Shown here: positions 25,000 to 36,959 of the stretch, one piece after another | Numbering within the stretch: the stretch's first letter is position 1 | Layout: each line of letters starts with the position of its first letter | Translations under genes and position numbers: made by a program | Notes under the pieces: model-generated | Seen by the model: the letters and a program-made list of their open reading frames with translations, nothing else | Told to the model about the DNA's origin: nothing | The model's database searches: none | Assembly (NCBI GenBank): GCA_947650285.1 | Contig: CANTFL010001154.1 | Location: 40,724 to 104,723, forward strand | Length of the DNA stretch: 64,000 nucleotides | Direction of reading: 5' to 3' | From: Hyaloperonospora brassicae | Taxonomy: Eukaryota > Oomycota > Peronosporomycetes > Peronosporales > Peronosporaceae

Positions 25000-25145
25000 G
25001 CCTTATACCTAGGCATGATTGATTTAAATTTTAATCACATGGAACGCTGATTTGTACTTGACTTGACGGTAAATGATTTTATATTAGTAATGACCTGAAT
25101 ATGATGCCATGATCCATGATTTGATTAGAGGTCCAAGACCTTAGG
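25000..25145 (+). pseudogene. Gypsy B protease C-terminal fragment
   Basis: Reads GMIDLNFNHMER, then FVLDLTVNDFILVMT, CHDP, FD and RSKTLGA. It matches the second half of gypsy protease (VLDL...DFILGM.WL..HDPWIDWRSKT), with W codons now stops in at least two places (WI to stop-I, and again before FD). The catalytic Asp half is not legible. Confidence 0.6.
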
Positions 25146-26369
25146 TGCTCGCGCACGGGTCCTAGCGTAGATTAGGAAAGTCATGAACCCACCTCGGCTA
25201 GAAATAAAGGCAATATTGGCGCGAGCCACTCGTTGGATTTAGCCAGTGTGCTGGAAATTGGTTCGTCATACTCAATTAACAGTAAGTTTGTTGGTGGCGA
25301 TATTCCGAAGCTCGGATCATCGATCGATGGTAACGCGTCACCTATTCCGTTGAGTGATGCTCATACTAACAACAAGTCACCAAATACTGCAAGATTATTT
25401 AGCCTCGAGTAGAGGTATCGCGAGTCGAGCTCACATGATGTACGTGTATTAGCACGTACAAGTTCACTGAGTGAAGTGTTTGAGATTGAATTTTTCATTC
25501 TAAATGTCGATACAGACATCCGTTCTCGTATAGAGCACGGTATTGTAAGCAATAAGCAGATGTTGTACTTCTCTCGACGTTTATGAGGTGTGAGGTAGCA
25601 TCATAGGGACGACGGAAAAGTCATTCAGCAACCTCGAAACGCGAAGCGTCCTTGCCGTTTTAAAATGATGATACAGAGAATGCACTATATACACATGTCA
25701 ATGAAGTGAAAATTCATGTTTAAGGAAGCGGTAGCCTTGAGGTTTTTCCATTAATTATGCTGCTCTTTTTGAGCTAGGCGAAATGATTGATGGTGAGTTT
25801 ATACAGGCTTTAAAAGGCAGACGACTCATTCGATCTGGTGGTCATTTGATTAGACGATAAGCCAAAGTTATCATTTATCAAAGACAAGTCTGTAGCTGAA
25901 GACACGAAGATGGCACTCGGTGCCTGTAGTGAGTATGCGATCCTAACAGTTCATGTATATATCCTTTTAATCCTTTGCTAAAAAAATGTTTTGGACTCGG
26001 CCTGTACTTACATAGCCCGTTTAACCTCCCGAAAGGGGATTCATCATAAAACATCTGGGTCATGGAACTAAATGATACGACACACGGCAGTGTCTCCTAC
26101 CAAAACATTATTGTGACGTCATTGACAACTTCTTTAGCGATAAGAATGCAGCAGGAATGGTCCATAAGAGTAAGTCTACCCATTATACGCCCTAGTTTTG
26201 TGTCACAGAGATGTAGGTAAATGGAGCGTTGTTCACAATTACAATAAGCTGGTTGTAGCCACCATACTGGACCAGGTACCTATTATTTGAAAAGATGTGC
26301 TTCATAACACCATATTCGTAGTACTAGTTCAGTTCACTCAACCTAGTCGATATATTTCTTACCAATTCC

Positions 26370-26935
26370 TATGTAAACCATCAATATCCCGCTAACAGCG
26401 GTTAGCACTCCAAGTGGTATGTTTAGGGAGTGGTTTGTAATGTTTAAAGGGCAGTTCAATTTATTTGCTACATGTAATCGATTCATGACGCAATATATAT
26501 CATTCGTCATCGAGGATATGCACAGACTTATTCTGATGACATTTTTGTCCATAGTATTGCATTGAATGGTCGGTAGGATGTGTACGATCATAATAATCAT
26601 TCATGACCAGTGCTTAAATGCATGCGTACGATTAAGCTGCATGCGAGCGCATCTAAATGCCATTTTGGTACGTAAAAATACCTTTTTCTTGGTAATTGAT
26701 TTGTAAGCAAGGCTCATGTGCATACCCCGTTTCCACTAAAGCCATCGTTAACTGGAATTAACCTCAGAAATAATATGCCTTAAGCTAGTAGCTCGGCCTT
26801 GCCAGCTACTTGTCCCAGCACATTGCAAATTACGCGGACATGGCACGGCCATTATTCAACCAATATAAAAGGGTGCAGGATGGTGCTGGACTAGCAAGAA
26901 ATTGATTCTTCTTTTGACGCTGTACAAAAACGTTT
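26370..26935 (+). pseudogene. Gypsy B reverse transcriptase fragment
   Basis: Reads NIPLTAVSTPSGMFREWFVM (26.38-26.44 kb) and CNRFMTQYIS, which is the palm segment before the catalytic Asp-Asp; the DD region itself is not readable. Then MRAHLNAILVRKNTFF (26.64-26.69 kb), and LGLASYLSQHIANYADMARP LF (26.79-26.86 kb), the RT thumb. The first catalytic Asp block is also not recognisable upstream. Clearly gypsy RT, clearly dead. Confidence 0.8.
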
Positions 26936-27355
26936 ACTTTAATTCTCGGTCTAGGGTCTATTAGGTCCCGCGCAGCCGTTCATTGTCGTCTGTGACGCTT
27001 CTAAATTTGCTATTGGCTGTACATTATTGCATGATGAGCCGGATAGTCATGTGTGTGTTGCTGTATATAAGTCTTGCGAGCTGAAAGCTGCAGTGAAGAA
27101 ACGTTCAGTTCATAAAATAGAGATTCTTGCAATACAAGGTCTCTTGATATTTTAAAGTCCATCTGATTAGCTTTAAGTGTTTTGTGACATATGCGGATCA
27201 TGCATATTAACGCGTTGCGACACAGTTGTTTCAATTTCATCAAATAAAGACTCGTTGGCTCTCTTTCATTGCCAAATATAAATTTGAGCTTAAGTACAGT
27301 CCCGGTAAACAAAACCTCTTGGTCGATGTATTATCGCGCAGGACTTCCGATGAGT
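26936..27355 (+). pseudogene. Gypsy B RNase H fragment
   Basis: Begins with PFIVVCDASKFAIGCTLLHD (26.97-27.03 kb), so the first catalytic Asp (CDAS) is kept. Continues with SVHKIEILAIQ (catalytic Glu kept, 27.11 kb), then breaks, and resumes with TRWLSFIAKYKFELKYSPGK QNLL and VDVLSRR (27.25-27.34 kb). It is the best preserved RNase H in the window apart from the middle, where stops fall. Confidence 0.85.
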
Positions 27356-28189
27356 TTGTTCATATTAAAACTATGTCGTTTTTCATATCATACTTTAATT
27401 ATGAGGGGTATGATCGTGACTATCGCTGTGTTGCTCTGCTATGTGCTCTTAGAAAGGAGGAGTTTACCTACTTAGACACCGGTTTGTCGGCACGCTTATT
27501 TTCAAGTACCCATCGATATTACACCATATCAAAGACCGTTGAGCTACAGCTTGGGTCTTAAAAGGCTTAATGTTTCTTGCGCGTCACGCTTCGTCATAAA
27601 ACCATTTACAGTGCACGGCATAAATGGATTTAAGGCTTTTCATGGCTTAAAAATAGCAAGTAACGCAGATAGTTCTTCGTTCATAGCTTTAATGTATTCA
27701 CCCGACTTTGGCTTCTTATATCCTTGCCAGGATTCAATGGATCAATTTCAGTAATGTGATTCACTGCCGTCGTGAAGACCCCTTCCGAAGATCATCATCC
27801 AGAATATACTAACTCATGCGCGTTTCATACTGCGATCCCTGCAATGCCTTGTACTTCTTCGTCTGAGTGTTGTTACGAGTATTACTTTGCGCATCAATAT
27901 CTGACGAAGTACTCGTTGCTTCATCCCCCCTGATGTCCCAATTTCATTGCCATCTCTGACATTTTTCCACGCTAAATATGCGAATTCTGTGCATCAGTCA
28001 ATGTCTCAAAAATTTTGCTGAGGGACAATAACCACTGTATCTTGCCTCAAAAACACACGATATTCTTTACTTTCTCACTCCTACCAACAATCACTCTGAT
28101 TTGTGCTCGTCGGTAAAATAAGATTGCTCTGGTATTCCTGTAAACTGTGTATATCGATTCAAATGTCATGATAGAGCTTAAATTTGACA

Positions 28190-28720
28190 ACTTTATTCGT
28201 TAGCACTTCGATATGCGATGCTTAATTTTGGCTAGAGCGGCTCGGACTCTGATTGAGCTTGGATGTAGCTTACATCACGGCATCTACCAAGAAGTACAGT
28301 TGCATTACGCAGTCGAATATCATACGGCTGGCCACGATTCAATGGTGTTCTGCATACGCTCAGCCTTTTGCTTTACTGAAAATTACTGTTTTGGACGCTT
28401 GACGCGCGACCCCAGTGTTAATTGCCGAGAAAAACGTTGTAAAATCAACCGCCTCCGTCAGTACGCAGTTTTTAAATCCTACGATCAAGTATTTGTTTAA
28501 ATACATCAAGATATGCTCTAATTTCTTGGATGTAGCGTCCTTGGTGTTTGCTAAAATTAAGCGGCATTACTTGAGTAATGATCAACCTAGGTTATCAGGT
28601 ACCTATCGCCTTAGCTATCCTTCCGCGTCATCGAGCCTTTTCAATCGTTGTATATCTACTCTCCGATTCTATTGAATTAGACTATTCTTGCCAATATTCC
28701 TCCTTCGACCGATCTTTTCT
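28190..28720 (-). pseudogene. Copia C integrase fragment
   Basis: Minus strand reads LANTKDATSKKLEHILMYLN (28.55-28.50 kb), the block after the first catalytic Asp in oomycete copia integrase. Then the DNA gives TDGGG in one frame (near 28.46 kb; the second catalytic Asp) directly followed by a stop, and NTGVARQASKT in another (28.42-28.39 kb), then a frame with KAKG/KAER-like residues near 28.36 kb, matching SNGKAER. A one-base frame change thus falls beside the TDGGG block. Integrase would insert element DNA; this copy cannot. Confidence 0.75.
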
Positions 28721-29330
28721 TGTTTGTTATCCTTGCGCACAAGTCAAACAATTACGCAGAACTTGTCGATCAAATGTATCCCAGATCTTGAGCCTTTCGG
28801 AATACGTTTGATGGCGTCGTAATAATAATGTGTGTCTTACATTGATGAATATTCATTATCATGTCAACTTGTACATCCAAATAAAATTCGACATTCGCAA
28901 CTACGTTCATAATCGACACGATAAACCGTGCGACGCCACGACTGAACGTCATGGCTCAGCTTTACCACATAACAGTGGTTATTTATCTAAAATTAAATCA
29001 TATACCACGGTCCCGGTCTCGGCCTGCACCAGAGATCAAATACCATCCACGTGAGTAAGACTAAAATCGTTCTGCTTTAGCTTCCCCATAAGACATTATG
29101 TACCTAGTAATTTATGTTGCAAAATGAACATCAGTGCGTCGAATTTAATTGTACTTACCAGAAACATTAACGCGAAGTAAGACTGAACCGACAATTGGGA
29201 CTTGCAGCGTTTGTTCGTCTGGTTGCATGCATTAACTTTCACAATAACTCGATTCTTTCAGCATGCGCTGAATACTCACAAAATGACGACTGAAACCATT
29301 GCCCAACATCCACTGATTTTGAAGGTTGAG

Positions 29331-29543
29331 TTAATTATCTACTACAGCGATAGTCATATTAACTTTGCGGTCATGTCCGCTATCTTTATTCTTGTTCTTC
29401 TTTCTACGATAGTAGGTCGCAATGTGACTATATCTATTGCTTTTAAAACACGTCCGACTTTCTAATCTTAATCTTAATACCGCTTCATGCAGTAAAACAT
29501 CCTTTCCCGTATTATTTGTGCCTCGCACGTCAGATTCAATCAA
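29331..29543 (-). pseudogene. Copia C gag zinc-knuckle fragment
   Basis: Reads CFKSNRYSHIATYYRRKKNK on the minus strand, which lines up with a C-x2-C-x4-H-x4-C knuckle in which the second Cys is Ser and the last is Tyr. A basic tail and NMTIAVVDN follow. Zinc knuckles bind element RNA. Two of four metal ligands are gone. Confidence 0.6.
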
Positions 29544-30600
29544 TTAGGAAAAGTATGTCAGCTCTTTCACGTGTGTCAAATAACCTATACGATTTGTATC
29601 GTACATAACTATTAGTACGCTGAGCGAATTAGTAAAAGCGTACTGCACAATATTTCAAATGACAGATCTTTTGCAACGGCAGCCTCGTTACTCACTACGA
29701 TGAGGTACAAAAGTGTTCGGGACAAGACCTCTTCGGTTATATCCGTGCATTTAAACGGTTGTTGGCCTGATCTTGGGCAAATTTTGTCCGGAACGTTTGA
29801 TACAACCATTCCGTAACATACTGCAGATTAAATTGCTATTGCCACCACGTCTCAAGCGGCTTATGATAATGCTACTGCGCAATACCATCCAGGAAATGCA
29901 ATGAAAAGTAAATTAGCCTTGAAGTCTTCGGACCAATTAAAATTACATACCATTTGAGCCAGGACAACCTGCCTGACGAAACTATGACCCCAGCCAAGAA
30001 AACCCGATCTATCTCCTTCGTAAACATGAATTCCATTGAAATGACGAATTCATAGTTATCTTTCGCGAGTGTTTGGATCTTTAATCCCTCTTATCTTTTG
30101 TAAAACGTATTCAGGAGGTAAATTTAGTTGTGCTGGTGCCCGCTGCGAAGCAGGCGCTTAGGATTTCACCTGGCCGTGGCTCATGGCAGCATACAATTGA
30201 TGCTACCGTTACATAGAAATATAGAACTGCGGAGGTCTCGGCGAATTTGCTCTGACTGGTGGAGGCGTGCGTAAAAGTGCATTCATCTACGTTCATGACG
30301 AACCTCAACTTCTTCCAAATGATAATTCAAAAATACCAGTCTCTTGAGATCCCTTCATGCGATCGATCTCCTCTCGTTTTAGATGCAAAATCTCGAGACG
30401 ATCCATGCAATTCTGTGTGGCGGTGAATTTGTGGAGGATCTTAATATTCACATTGAGGGTTCTATTAACCACCTCACTAGTCGCTGCCTCTGCGGACTAG
30501 GTATGGTGGCGTAATGACCTAATTGCGGTCGCCCAATGACGCAAGAGCGTCTTCATGCGCGTAGGGTCAACTGGCGCTTTGGGTCTCATAACCTATAAAA

Positions 30601-31160
30601 ATCTTTGTGTAAACAAACCAACCTCTTTCTCTGAGTGTAAATGTTAAAGTATACTAATTTTTTATGCTTTCTTATGCCTCTCTACATCATGTTCACTTCA
30701 ATCACAGCGCGGCCGTTTCACTGACGTCGTGGCCGCGAACAGTCGCCCATCACCGAAACTCCTCCAATGTCATGTAAGCTACATAAGCCCATTTTCCAGC
30801 AGGAGACGCGCTGTAAATTTCGTAATCTTTACAATGATGTTACGTTCGGACTTCAAGAAGGCTCACGAGTGTACTGGGTAACTCGAACATCCCTGCGCGT
30901 ATATATTTTGGTATTAAAAATTTCCATCCACCGGGCACAGAAAGCTACGTACTCAATACACTGAGCATCAATCAGTTACCCACTGCAGCAAGAATAAGTG
31001 CCATGATATATGGCGTGCTCAGTACACAATAGTGGAAGGCTTGTAATAACAAATTATTCATAGAAAAAATATTACAAATATGTTCAATTTCTTATAACAT
31101 GTCTTTTTATTTAGCCGTGCCTTAGCTGTATCAGTAGTAAGCATGTATGATACCGTCTAC
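30601..31160. other. Gene-free stretch
   Basis: Short frames only. Nothing identifiable apart from AT-rich sequence. Confidence 0.4.
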
Positions 31161-31236
31161 TCACCACCCATTGCGCGCATTAAGCAGCTAAAATTAAATC
31201 ATAAATAGGTTTTGTTGACCAATGAGTAGACCCTTA
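31161..31236 (+). repeat. Short dispersed repeat, copy 4 (best match to copy 2)
   Basis: Starts ctactcaccacccattgcgc and ends tgaccaatgagtagaccc. The first 22 bases equal the reverse complement of 8887-8908 except at the tail. Both ends carry ctactca as an inverted pair (ctactca ... tgagtag). Homology with copy 2 seems to continue about 60 bp further (tactgcgataatattacc here). Confidence 0.6.
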
Positions 31237-31299
31237 TTTTACTGCGATAATATTACCAAATTTAGTGATATGATAGTGATAAAATTATCCTTGATTTTC

Positions 31300-34200
31300 T
31301 CGATTTTTATTGTCAGAAATTTAAACGTGATTTAAAAGTCTCACGCCATCACAGCAAATGTCAAGAATTACCCATGAATGGTCAGATGAGAGGTCATATC
31401 GGCCAATATTGGTTTCCGCCGACCACAGTCGTGCTCGACCATTATCGTTTAATCGATCTAGACTAATAGACTTTGGTCTGTGATCAGTGTTCGTATAATT
31501 ATGCGTGGGGTACTCCACTTAAAATCTTGCACACTATCGTCATTTCCTGCCAATCGCACATGAGAAGCAGCAGTGTCGGAAATGATATAACCATTCAGTG
31601 AAGCACGAGGTTCTTCCAAAGCATGCCTATCCAACGCTGAAATATACGACTATTTGATTTAACCGAGCATAGAGACTCACCAACGTAGACATGATGAAGA
31701 GGCGTCACCGGAATGTCATCAGGAGTCAAAAATATTGTCCTTTAATGTTTTACTGGTGCATATATGCTAACCAGAAGAATAAGTGGGTATTCTGATGTGT
31801 TTTACCATTTAAGTTTCGACCACGGGACTTGGGAACTGTAAGTTTAGCTTAAAAAGGCTGAGCGAGAATAGAGAAAGTTAACATGACCTTATGATTATGG
31901 ATGGCTACAGACAAATGCGAAATGTTAGGAATTTCTTGTCCTCGCCAGCAACACCAGAGATACGCACGCAATCCAGTACATTCAGCAATCTTCTTCTCCT
32001 TTACAGGAATTTCGTATTTATGAAAGCCAAAAAGTGGTCACGTGCATGCTGACGCTTAAAAACGCGATCCAATTTTCCAGTTATAATCGATATGACCGAA
32101 CCCTGACGTTTTGCGTCGAATGTTCGTAGATATAGTCATTTCGGGGAACATGTAGGCTTATGCAATGTAGATGAACATGTGCAGTCAATAATACATTCCT
32201 GCATTCGACTGATAGCTCGTATCTATGATTGGGATGCGGAAAAGTGTTGGAGCGGTTGCTCGCGTTTCAATGCTACCTGGGTCGATGCTTATTTATGCAG
32301 CGTAGTTCGGTCAGGTTCATGATGCCATCTACACGTTTCCTCTAATTGTTTACAAACTAACAGAGTGAAATTGGTGGACGATGTAGTCTTTGCTGCCCAG
32401 CGGTGCATATTGGAGGCGTCCCCAGAAGATAAAGATTGAGCTTGCTCCAGTAAATTTATGCCGCAATATCTATTTACTATATGACAATCACTGTGAAGTG
32501 ACAATACCAACTCGCACTATATTCACTAGGCGTTTTGCTCATAAAAGAGATATATCCGCCTTTACGCTACAAGAGAATGTATAAATGACATGAATCGTGC
32601 ACTATAAGCTTGAGCGGGATAATTTGTAGAAGAGATGTATCGGTTTATCTTCCGAGCATTGGTAAATATTTGGCGCGCGAGTAAGGCAGATGAATTTCTT
32701 GATTCTTTGACGTGACCTCTACATTCTGGTGTTTCCATTATGTCTAGACTTTTATCATTCGAAGCATCAGTAGCTGTTTGACGTAAAGTAATTTTATGAT
32801 GACGATTTATCTCCTTTTCACATCATACTTATAAGAGATCTAGGCTGTAGTGTTTAACAGCGAATATTGAAGACAAAAACGTAGAATACGACGGAGGGCG
32901 TATGTTCAAGCAGAATCCTGTCAATGTTATCAGAATCGGTATTATTTCAAAGATGGGGAGTCAGGACCTTGTGTTTGGCTACATAAATATGAATTTCAAC
33001 GCGAGGTCCTGACACGTTATCGTTATAATGGTGTAGCCATGCTGCGAACACCCTATAATTAACATCAAGCATGCGTTGCGCAAGAACGACGATCGGGTAT
33101 CGATAAATTGTGCGTTACTGAGGTGGCTAAGATCGATGCATATACATCCGGGTAAATGCAATAATTCGATGAGAGCTGCATGCATTACACGGTTGAGCCG
33201 CTACTACAGTCGTCGACAAAAGTTGTAGTGGAAACAAAATGGCGACAACATCTACCCCACAGTTTTAATTGTCGCCACCTCTTTCGATCTTGATGTAGCG
33301 AACCGATGATGATTATGATGCGGCGCTGCATTTCTTACTGGCAAGCTCAGAGGATGGTGGACAGTGTTCAACCTTGTCCTAATGTCTGGTCCAGGTAGCA
33401 TATTCCAAGTGAAGGCGTTTTGACCATGCTGAGCGTCGAAACATTGTCGCTCGTCGTGGTGCAGGACGTGTACAGTGGTAAGATCTATGTATATATTCGC
33501 ATCTTGTAGAGTGGCTGACCTAATCATCGGATAACATGTGCATAATGCTTGGTGACTGGGTATTTCTATTATCAAGTAGAAATTTGGAAATTATAATTCT
33601 GTGCATGCAAATTCCCATCGGCGTCAACATATTAAAGGTGAATTGGAATGTCGCGACAAAATCCCGAACGTTCATTGGTTGTCGACCATATTATGTTAAG
33701 CTTTAAAGCATAGCTCGTAATATAGCATCTCCCGCGTAAAAAGGCTAGCGACATCATGACTAACCGTTTTTCACACTCGTGAATAGCGTATAAAAGAAGG
33801 TTTTGTAGCCTCATTTATTGCTAGGAAATCTACAGCAGGATAAAGTCGGTGGCTCTCGAGGTGCGGGTTCAATACTCATGGTTGAACATCGTATCGCATG
33901 CTAGAAAGGACGGTTTTAGTCGCTTGTAGTTTAATGTCGATGATATGGCGTGTTTAAGCATGTAGTTGCAGCATGAATAACGTAAAGCATGCAACTTATT
34001 TTTAGACGGCCAGTCAATTTGCTTAACAAAATCACTCGAGCGACTCTGTCACAAGTTTCGACAATAACCGTTTAAGAATTCAGCTCAATTATCTCGACGT
34101 ATGACCGCCAGCATTGACATTAACCGATGGACACGAGTTCGAGATAATTTTATTACATATAAGTGTGCTGTAGACCCACATAACATCAGCTTCATGGATG

Positions 34201-36180
34201 AGTCCAGGTTGAATACTGGGATGGATCGAGTGTACCGATGTTACACGTCGATTATTAGCCGACATTACATGTGTTCGTTATACCAGGGATGGGATGACAT
34301 CAAATGCGACAATATAACAAACTATGGAATGTAAGGGGATGACATGTGTCAGCCCTTAAAGATAAGATCTGTAAAGTATACCACTTAAGAGCATTACTCT
34401 CTATTTTATGTAAACTTAATCTAAGGTGTGTTTTTGCATTAAAATAATTTCTTAATTTAATCGATTCGAAGAACGTGACCTTCTAAAGCGTCTCAAATTA
34501 TAAGAGAGTAAATTCTTGTTTAGACACATACTAGTCAGCGCACTATGCAGTCGATTAACTGAATCGTTAACGTCTTTTGATCAAGTACCCGGAGCTTTAA
34601 GCTCGTCGACTCGTAGAGTCGTGTTCTTGTAAAGAATTACTATGATCGCTGAGCAGAAACCCCTCCTTTGGCTAAGAGCTGTACTTTTTACGCTACACAT
34701 ATCAGCACTAGAAATGAAATCACATCCTTACACAAAAGCAGTTGATCATTTAATGATCAGCTGATTTTGCCTAGAGAAGAAATGTGGACCTCACAAACCT
34801 TTAGCAAGCGCCTATAAATTTTGATTTATCGATGGCCTCACCGTAACTTCTAGTAGGTTTCATTTCGATACCAGAGAAAGAAAAGAATTTAAGGCTTGGC
34901 TAGGAGCGAGGGGCATGATTGTATCACCAGACAAAAGGCTTTGTCCGACACCCTTATGGCGCGGTAACTAAAGATGTATTCTTATGCAAAGTGCCAACTA
35001 TATTAAATATCCGCTACCAATGTGGTGGTAGAAAGACATGGCAGAAATAAAACATTCGTTCACCTGATATTCGTAGCATATTTATTCAACATTTTTTGCT
35101 TGCGAGAATGTCAAACACGGGCGTAACAGACACCTGGTCCTAGCTGATAAAACGTAAACATCGTGCTGATCGCGCTACAGTTACACCTTGATCGCTTTGC
35201 AAGGATTAATCTATTCTCGAAACACAAATGTGTCGGTTTGACAAGCTGGCAAGGCGAGCCAAGCGATATTAAATTAGCGTTCAGGTATCTTCTCTACCCA
35301 AACATTCCATTTGTATGAATCGTGACCGCAACATATAATCGATGGATATTATGCGTGGTCGTGCTTTTTACTGTCGACAGAAGGCTCGTACTGTCTGTAC
35401 GGACATAGATGTATCACGTATATTGTAGGATGATTTTACTTCCTTCGTGGCGACACAATATTGTACGCGTTGCCTTTACGTCACAGCACGCCGATAGAAG
35501 ATTAAGTAATTAAGTAGTGTTTACTGCTCCCTAATTACTAATCCTGTGTACGAACTATTGTACCATAGGATGAGGACGAGGTTGCTTAACTTCATCAAGA
35601 ATAGAACGCTTTATTCGATGTAGTTTCCAGCGATTCGTTGCTCAAGATCCGCCGCTCGCAGCTTTGCAACAATTTTAGCACGTTGACGACCGACACTTCC
35701 GTCACCGAGCGGATACACAACTTAGAACGTCATGCTGTAAAATACTGAATTTGCCGTAACTGTACCAAGTGTCGTCGCTTCCAACTTAATCAGAATGATC
35801 GGTGACTGCCAGATCCTGTTCAAGTGGCAATATAAGTCGATGAGTGGTCAGCTTGACCGTAAGAAGACTTGTCTCACGGTCAGCAGATTATATCACGACC
35901 GCTCAAGCTTAAATCTCGTGCGTAATTGCGCCCGAATATTGCACGATTCGTCACAGAATGGAGCCTAGTACTTCATACCGTCCACTGTTTTATAGTGCAC
36001 CGGTTTTGACAGAGTTGTAGTTGTCTGTCTTTGTCAAAAACCGCTTTGGAACCAGAAGACGATTGCATGATTTTAGCATTTTTTAATAACGTTGGTGACA
36101 CATCAAGCAAGATGGTGAAATTTTGTTTCTGTTCTGAATTTTCTCATAACTGACATTTGCGCTTAATCATTACCGGAACA
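31300..36180. other. Long AT-rich gene-free stretch
   Basis: Nearly 5 kb without a gene I can support. A plus-strand piece near 33.31 kb (GAAFLTGKLRGWWTVFNL) recalls a gag helix, and a frame at 34.10-34.33 kb holds FMDESRLNTG, which recalls a Tc1-type DES block; neither has enough context to name. No tRNA, rRNA or tandem repeat seen. Confidence 0.4.
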
Positions 36181-36388
36181 ATATTCCTGCGGTAGGGTGG
36201 TGATAGCTCGTTTCCCGAGACGATACCAACTCTTCACTGGCGCCCGGACGACCGACTGCCGGGGGTGTACTCCGATTCCGTGCTCTGTTTTTTTTTTGCT
36301 CACCTTGTGTAGCCGCCGGTGAAGCGAATTGCGCTTTTCTCGGTGGACTTGAAATGAGACTAAACTTGAACGTTTTAGGGATAGGGTT

Positions 36389-36586
36389 GACCGGGTGGAA
36401 CTTCTTACCCGGTCATAAGTAGGGGCGGATCGAGTGCAAATTCTTTACTCGATCGCGTGTATCCTGGGGCGCTCTCCAGAGACGCCTTTATCCGAGGGTA
36501 AAGCTTGATTCGCGAGCCGTCTAACCACTTAAGCCGTCTCGCGATCTCGAATCTAAACCGTAAGGTTCACTGCGTCCAATCGCAGT
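36389..36586. repeat. Hairpin array 1
   Basis: Four inverted repeats follow one another. (a) gaccgggt at 36389-36396 with acccggtc at 36407-36414, loop ggaacttctt. (b) gatcgagt at 36428-36435 with actcgatc at 36447-36454, loop gcaaattcttt. (c) gattcgcgag at 36507-36516 with ctcgcg at 36538-36543 and cgaatc at 36548-36553. (d) actgcg at 36569-36574 with cgcagt at 36581-36586. Pairs a and b have equal arms of 8, like-sized loops with the shared ending ttctt, and start 39 bp apart, so they look like a duplicated unit. It may be the structured leader or LTR of a retroelement, or a transcribed RNA. Confidence 0.7.
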
Positions 36587-36856
36587 ATGCGGAGAGTGAG
36601 AACTGACGTTCCGCCTGACGCCACGATCAGAGTCGAAGTTCGTAGGGACTCGGGTACTCTCTGTTTGATAAGAGGCAAGAGCTCCTGACCGGGAGAACTC
36701 GACGTGTATCTTTCATTGCAAATTCAATTCGGTTTAAGGTCAACCAACCAAAAAAGTATGACTATGTCTTTCTTTTCGCTAGGACATCTGATGCGTATCG
36801 CTTGTCTATGTATTTCATTTCTTGCATCATGTGGTCCGAATCAGATAAACGTTTGA

Positions 36857-36950
36857 CTGACCGCTCCGTAGTGAATCGCTCGGTAGTAGATCGCTTCGGC
36901 CAGCGGATAGCTCGTGTAGCGGATCGCTCGGGTAGTGGATCGCGGTATGT
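36857..36950 (+). repeat. Degenerate minisatellite, about 16-bp unit
   Basis: Six imperfect units follow one another: ctgaccgctccgta, gtgaatcgctcggta, gtagatcgcttcggcca, gcggatagctcgtgta, gcggatcgctcgggta and gtggatcgcggtatgt. The core is gcggatcgctcgggta. Both strands stay open across it because the unit lacks stops in some frames, so the open frames here are a by-product. Confidence 0.7.
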
Positions 36951-36959
36951 GGTCCGCAC

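Larger units (their letters stand above)
24550..27560 (+). mobile_element. Gypsy B: decayed Ty3/gypsy element, integrase missing
   Basis: Plus-strand modules in gypsy order: protease C-terminal half (25.00-25.14 kb), RT (26.37-26.93 kb) and RNase H plus linker (26.94-27.56 kb). A proline/glutamine-rich linker (APGSHGLNPSQQP, 24.61-24.65 kb) lies before the protease. All modules hold stops or frame changes. The linker after RNase H stops at about 27.56 kb, and copia C begins on the other strand about 70 bp further on, so the integrase half is absent. Gypsy B differs from gypsy A in sequence (for example VDVLSRR against VADAPSRR at the RNase H end) and is a separate element. Confidence 0.8.
27630..30600 (-). 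mobile_element. Copia C: decayed Ty1/copia element, minus strand
   Basis: Read on the minus strand from high to low coordinates: possible gag text (30.6-29.6 kb, weak), a zinc knuckle (about 29.44 kb), a linker, integrase (28.7-28.2 kb) and the start of RT (IKAMNEELSALL near 27.70 kb). Gag-integrase-RT order is diagnostic of copia. Frame changes and stops occur throughout. The RT catalytic domain and RNase H are missing: only about 70 bp separate it from gypsy B, which points the other way. It may have been cut off when or after it met gypsy B. Confidence 0.75.

Noticed and set aside
33252..33575. 107-codon minus-strand frame
   Set aside because: Low-complexity His-rich composition and no domain; the plus strand over it looks at least as much like a gag remnant.
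33850..33885. tRNA-like B box (cgggttcaatactc)
   Set aside because: No matching A box, acceptor stem or cloverleaf around it.
34101..34334. FMDESRLNTG as a Tc1/mariner DDE block
   Set aside because: Single short motif without the rest of a transposase or terminal repeats around it.
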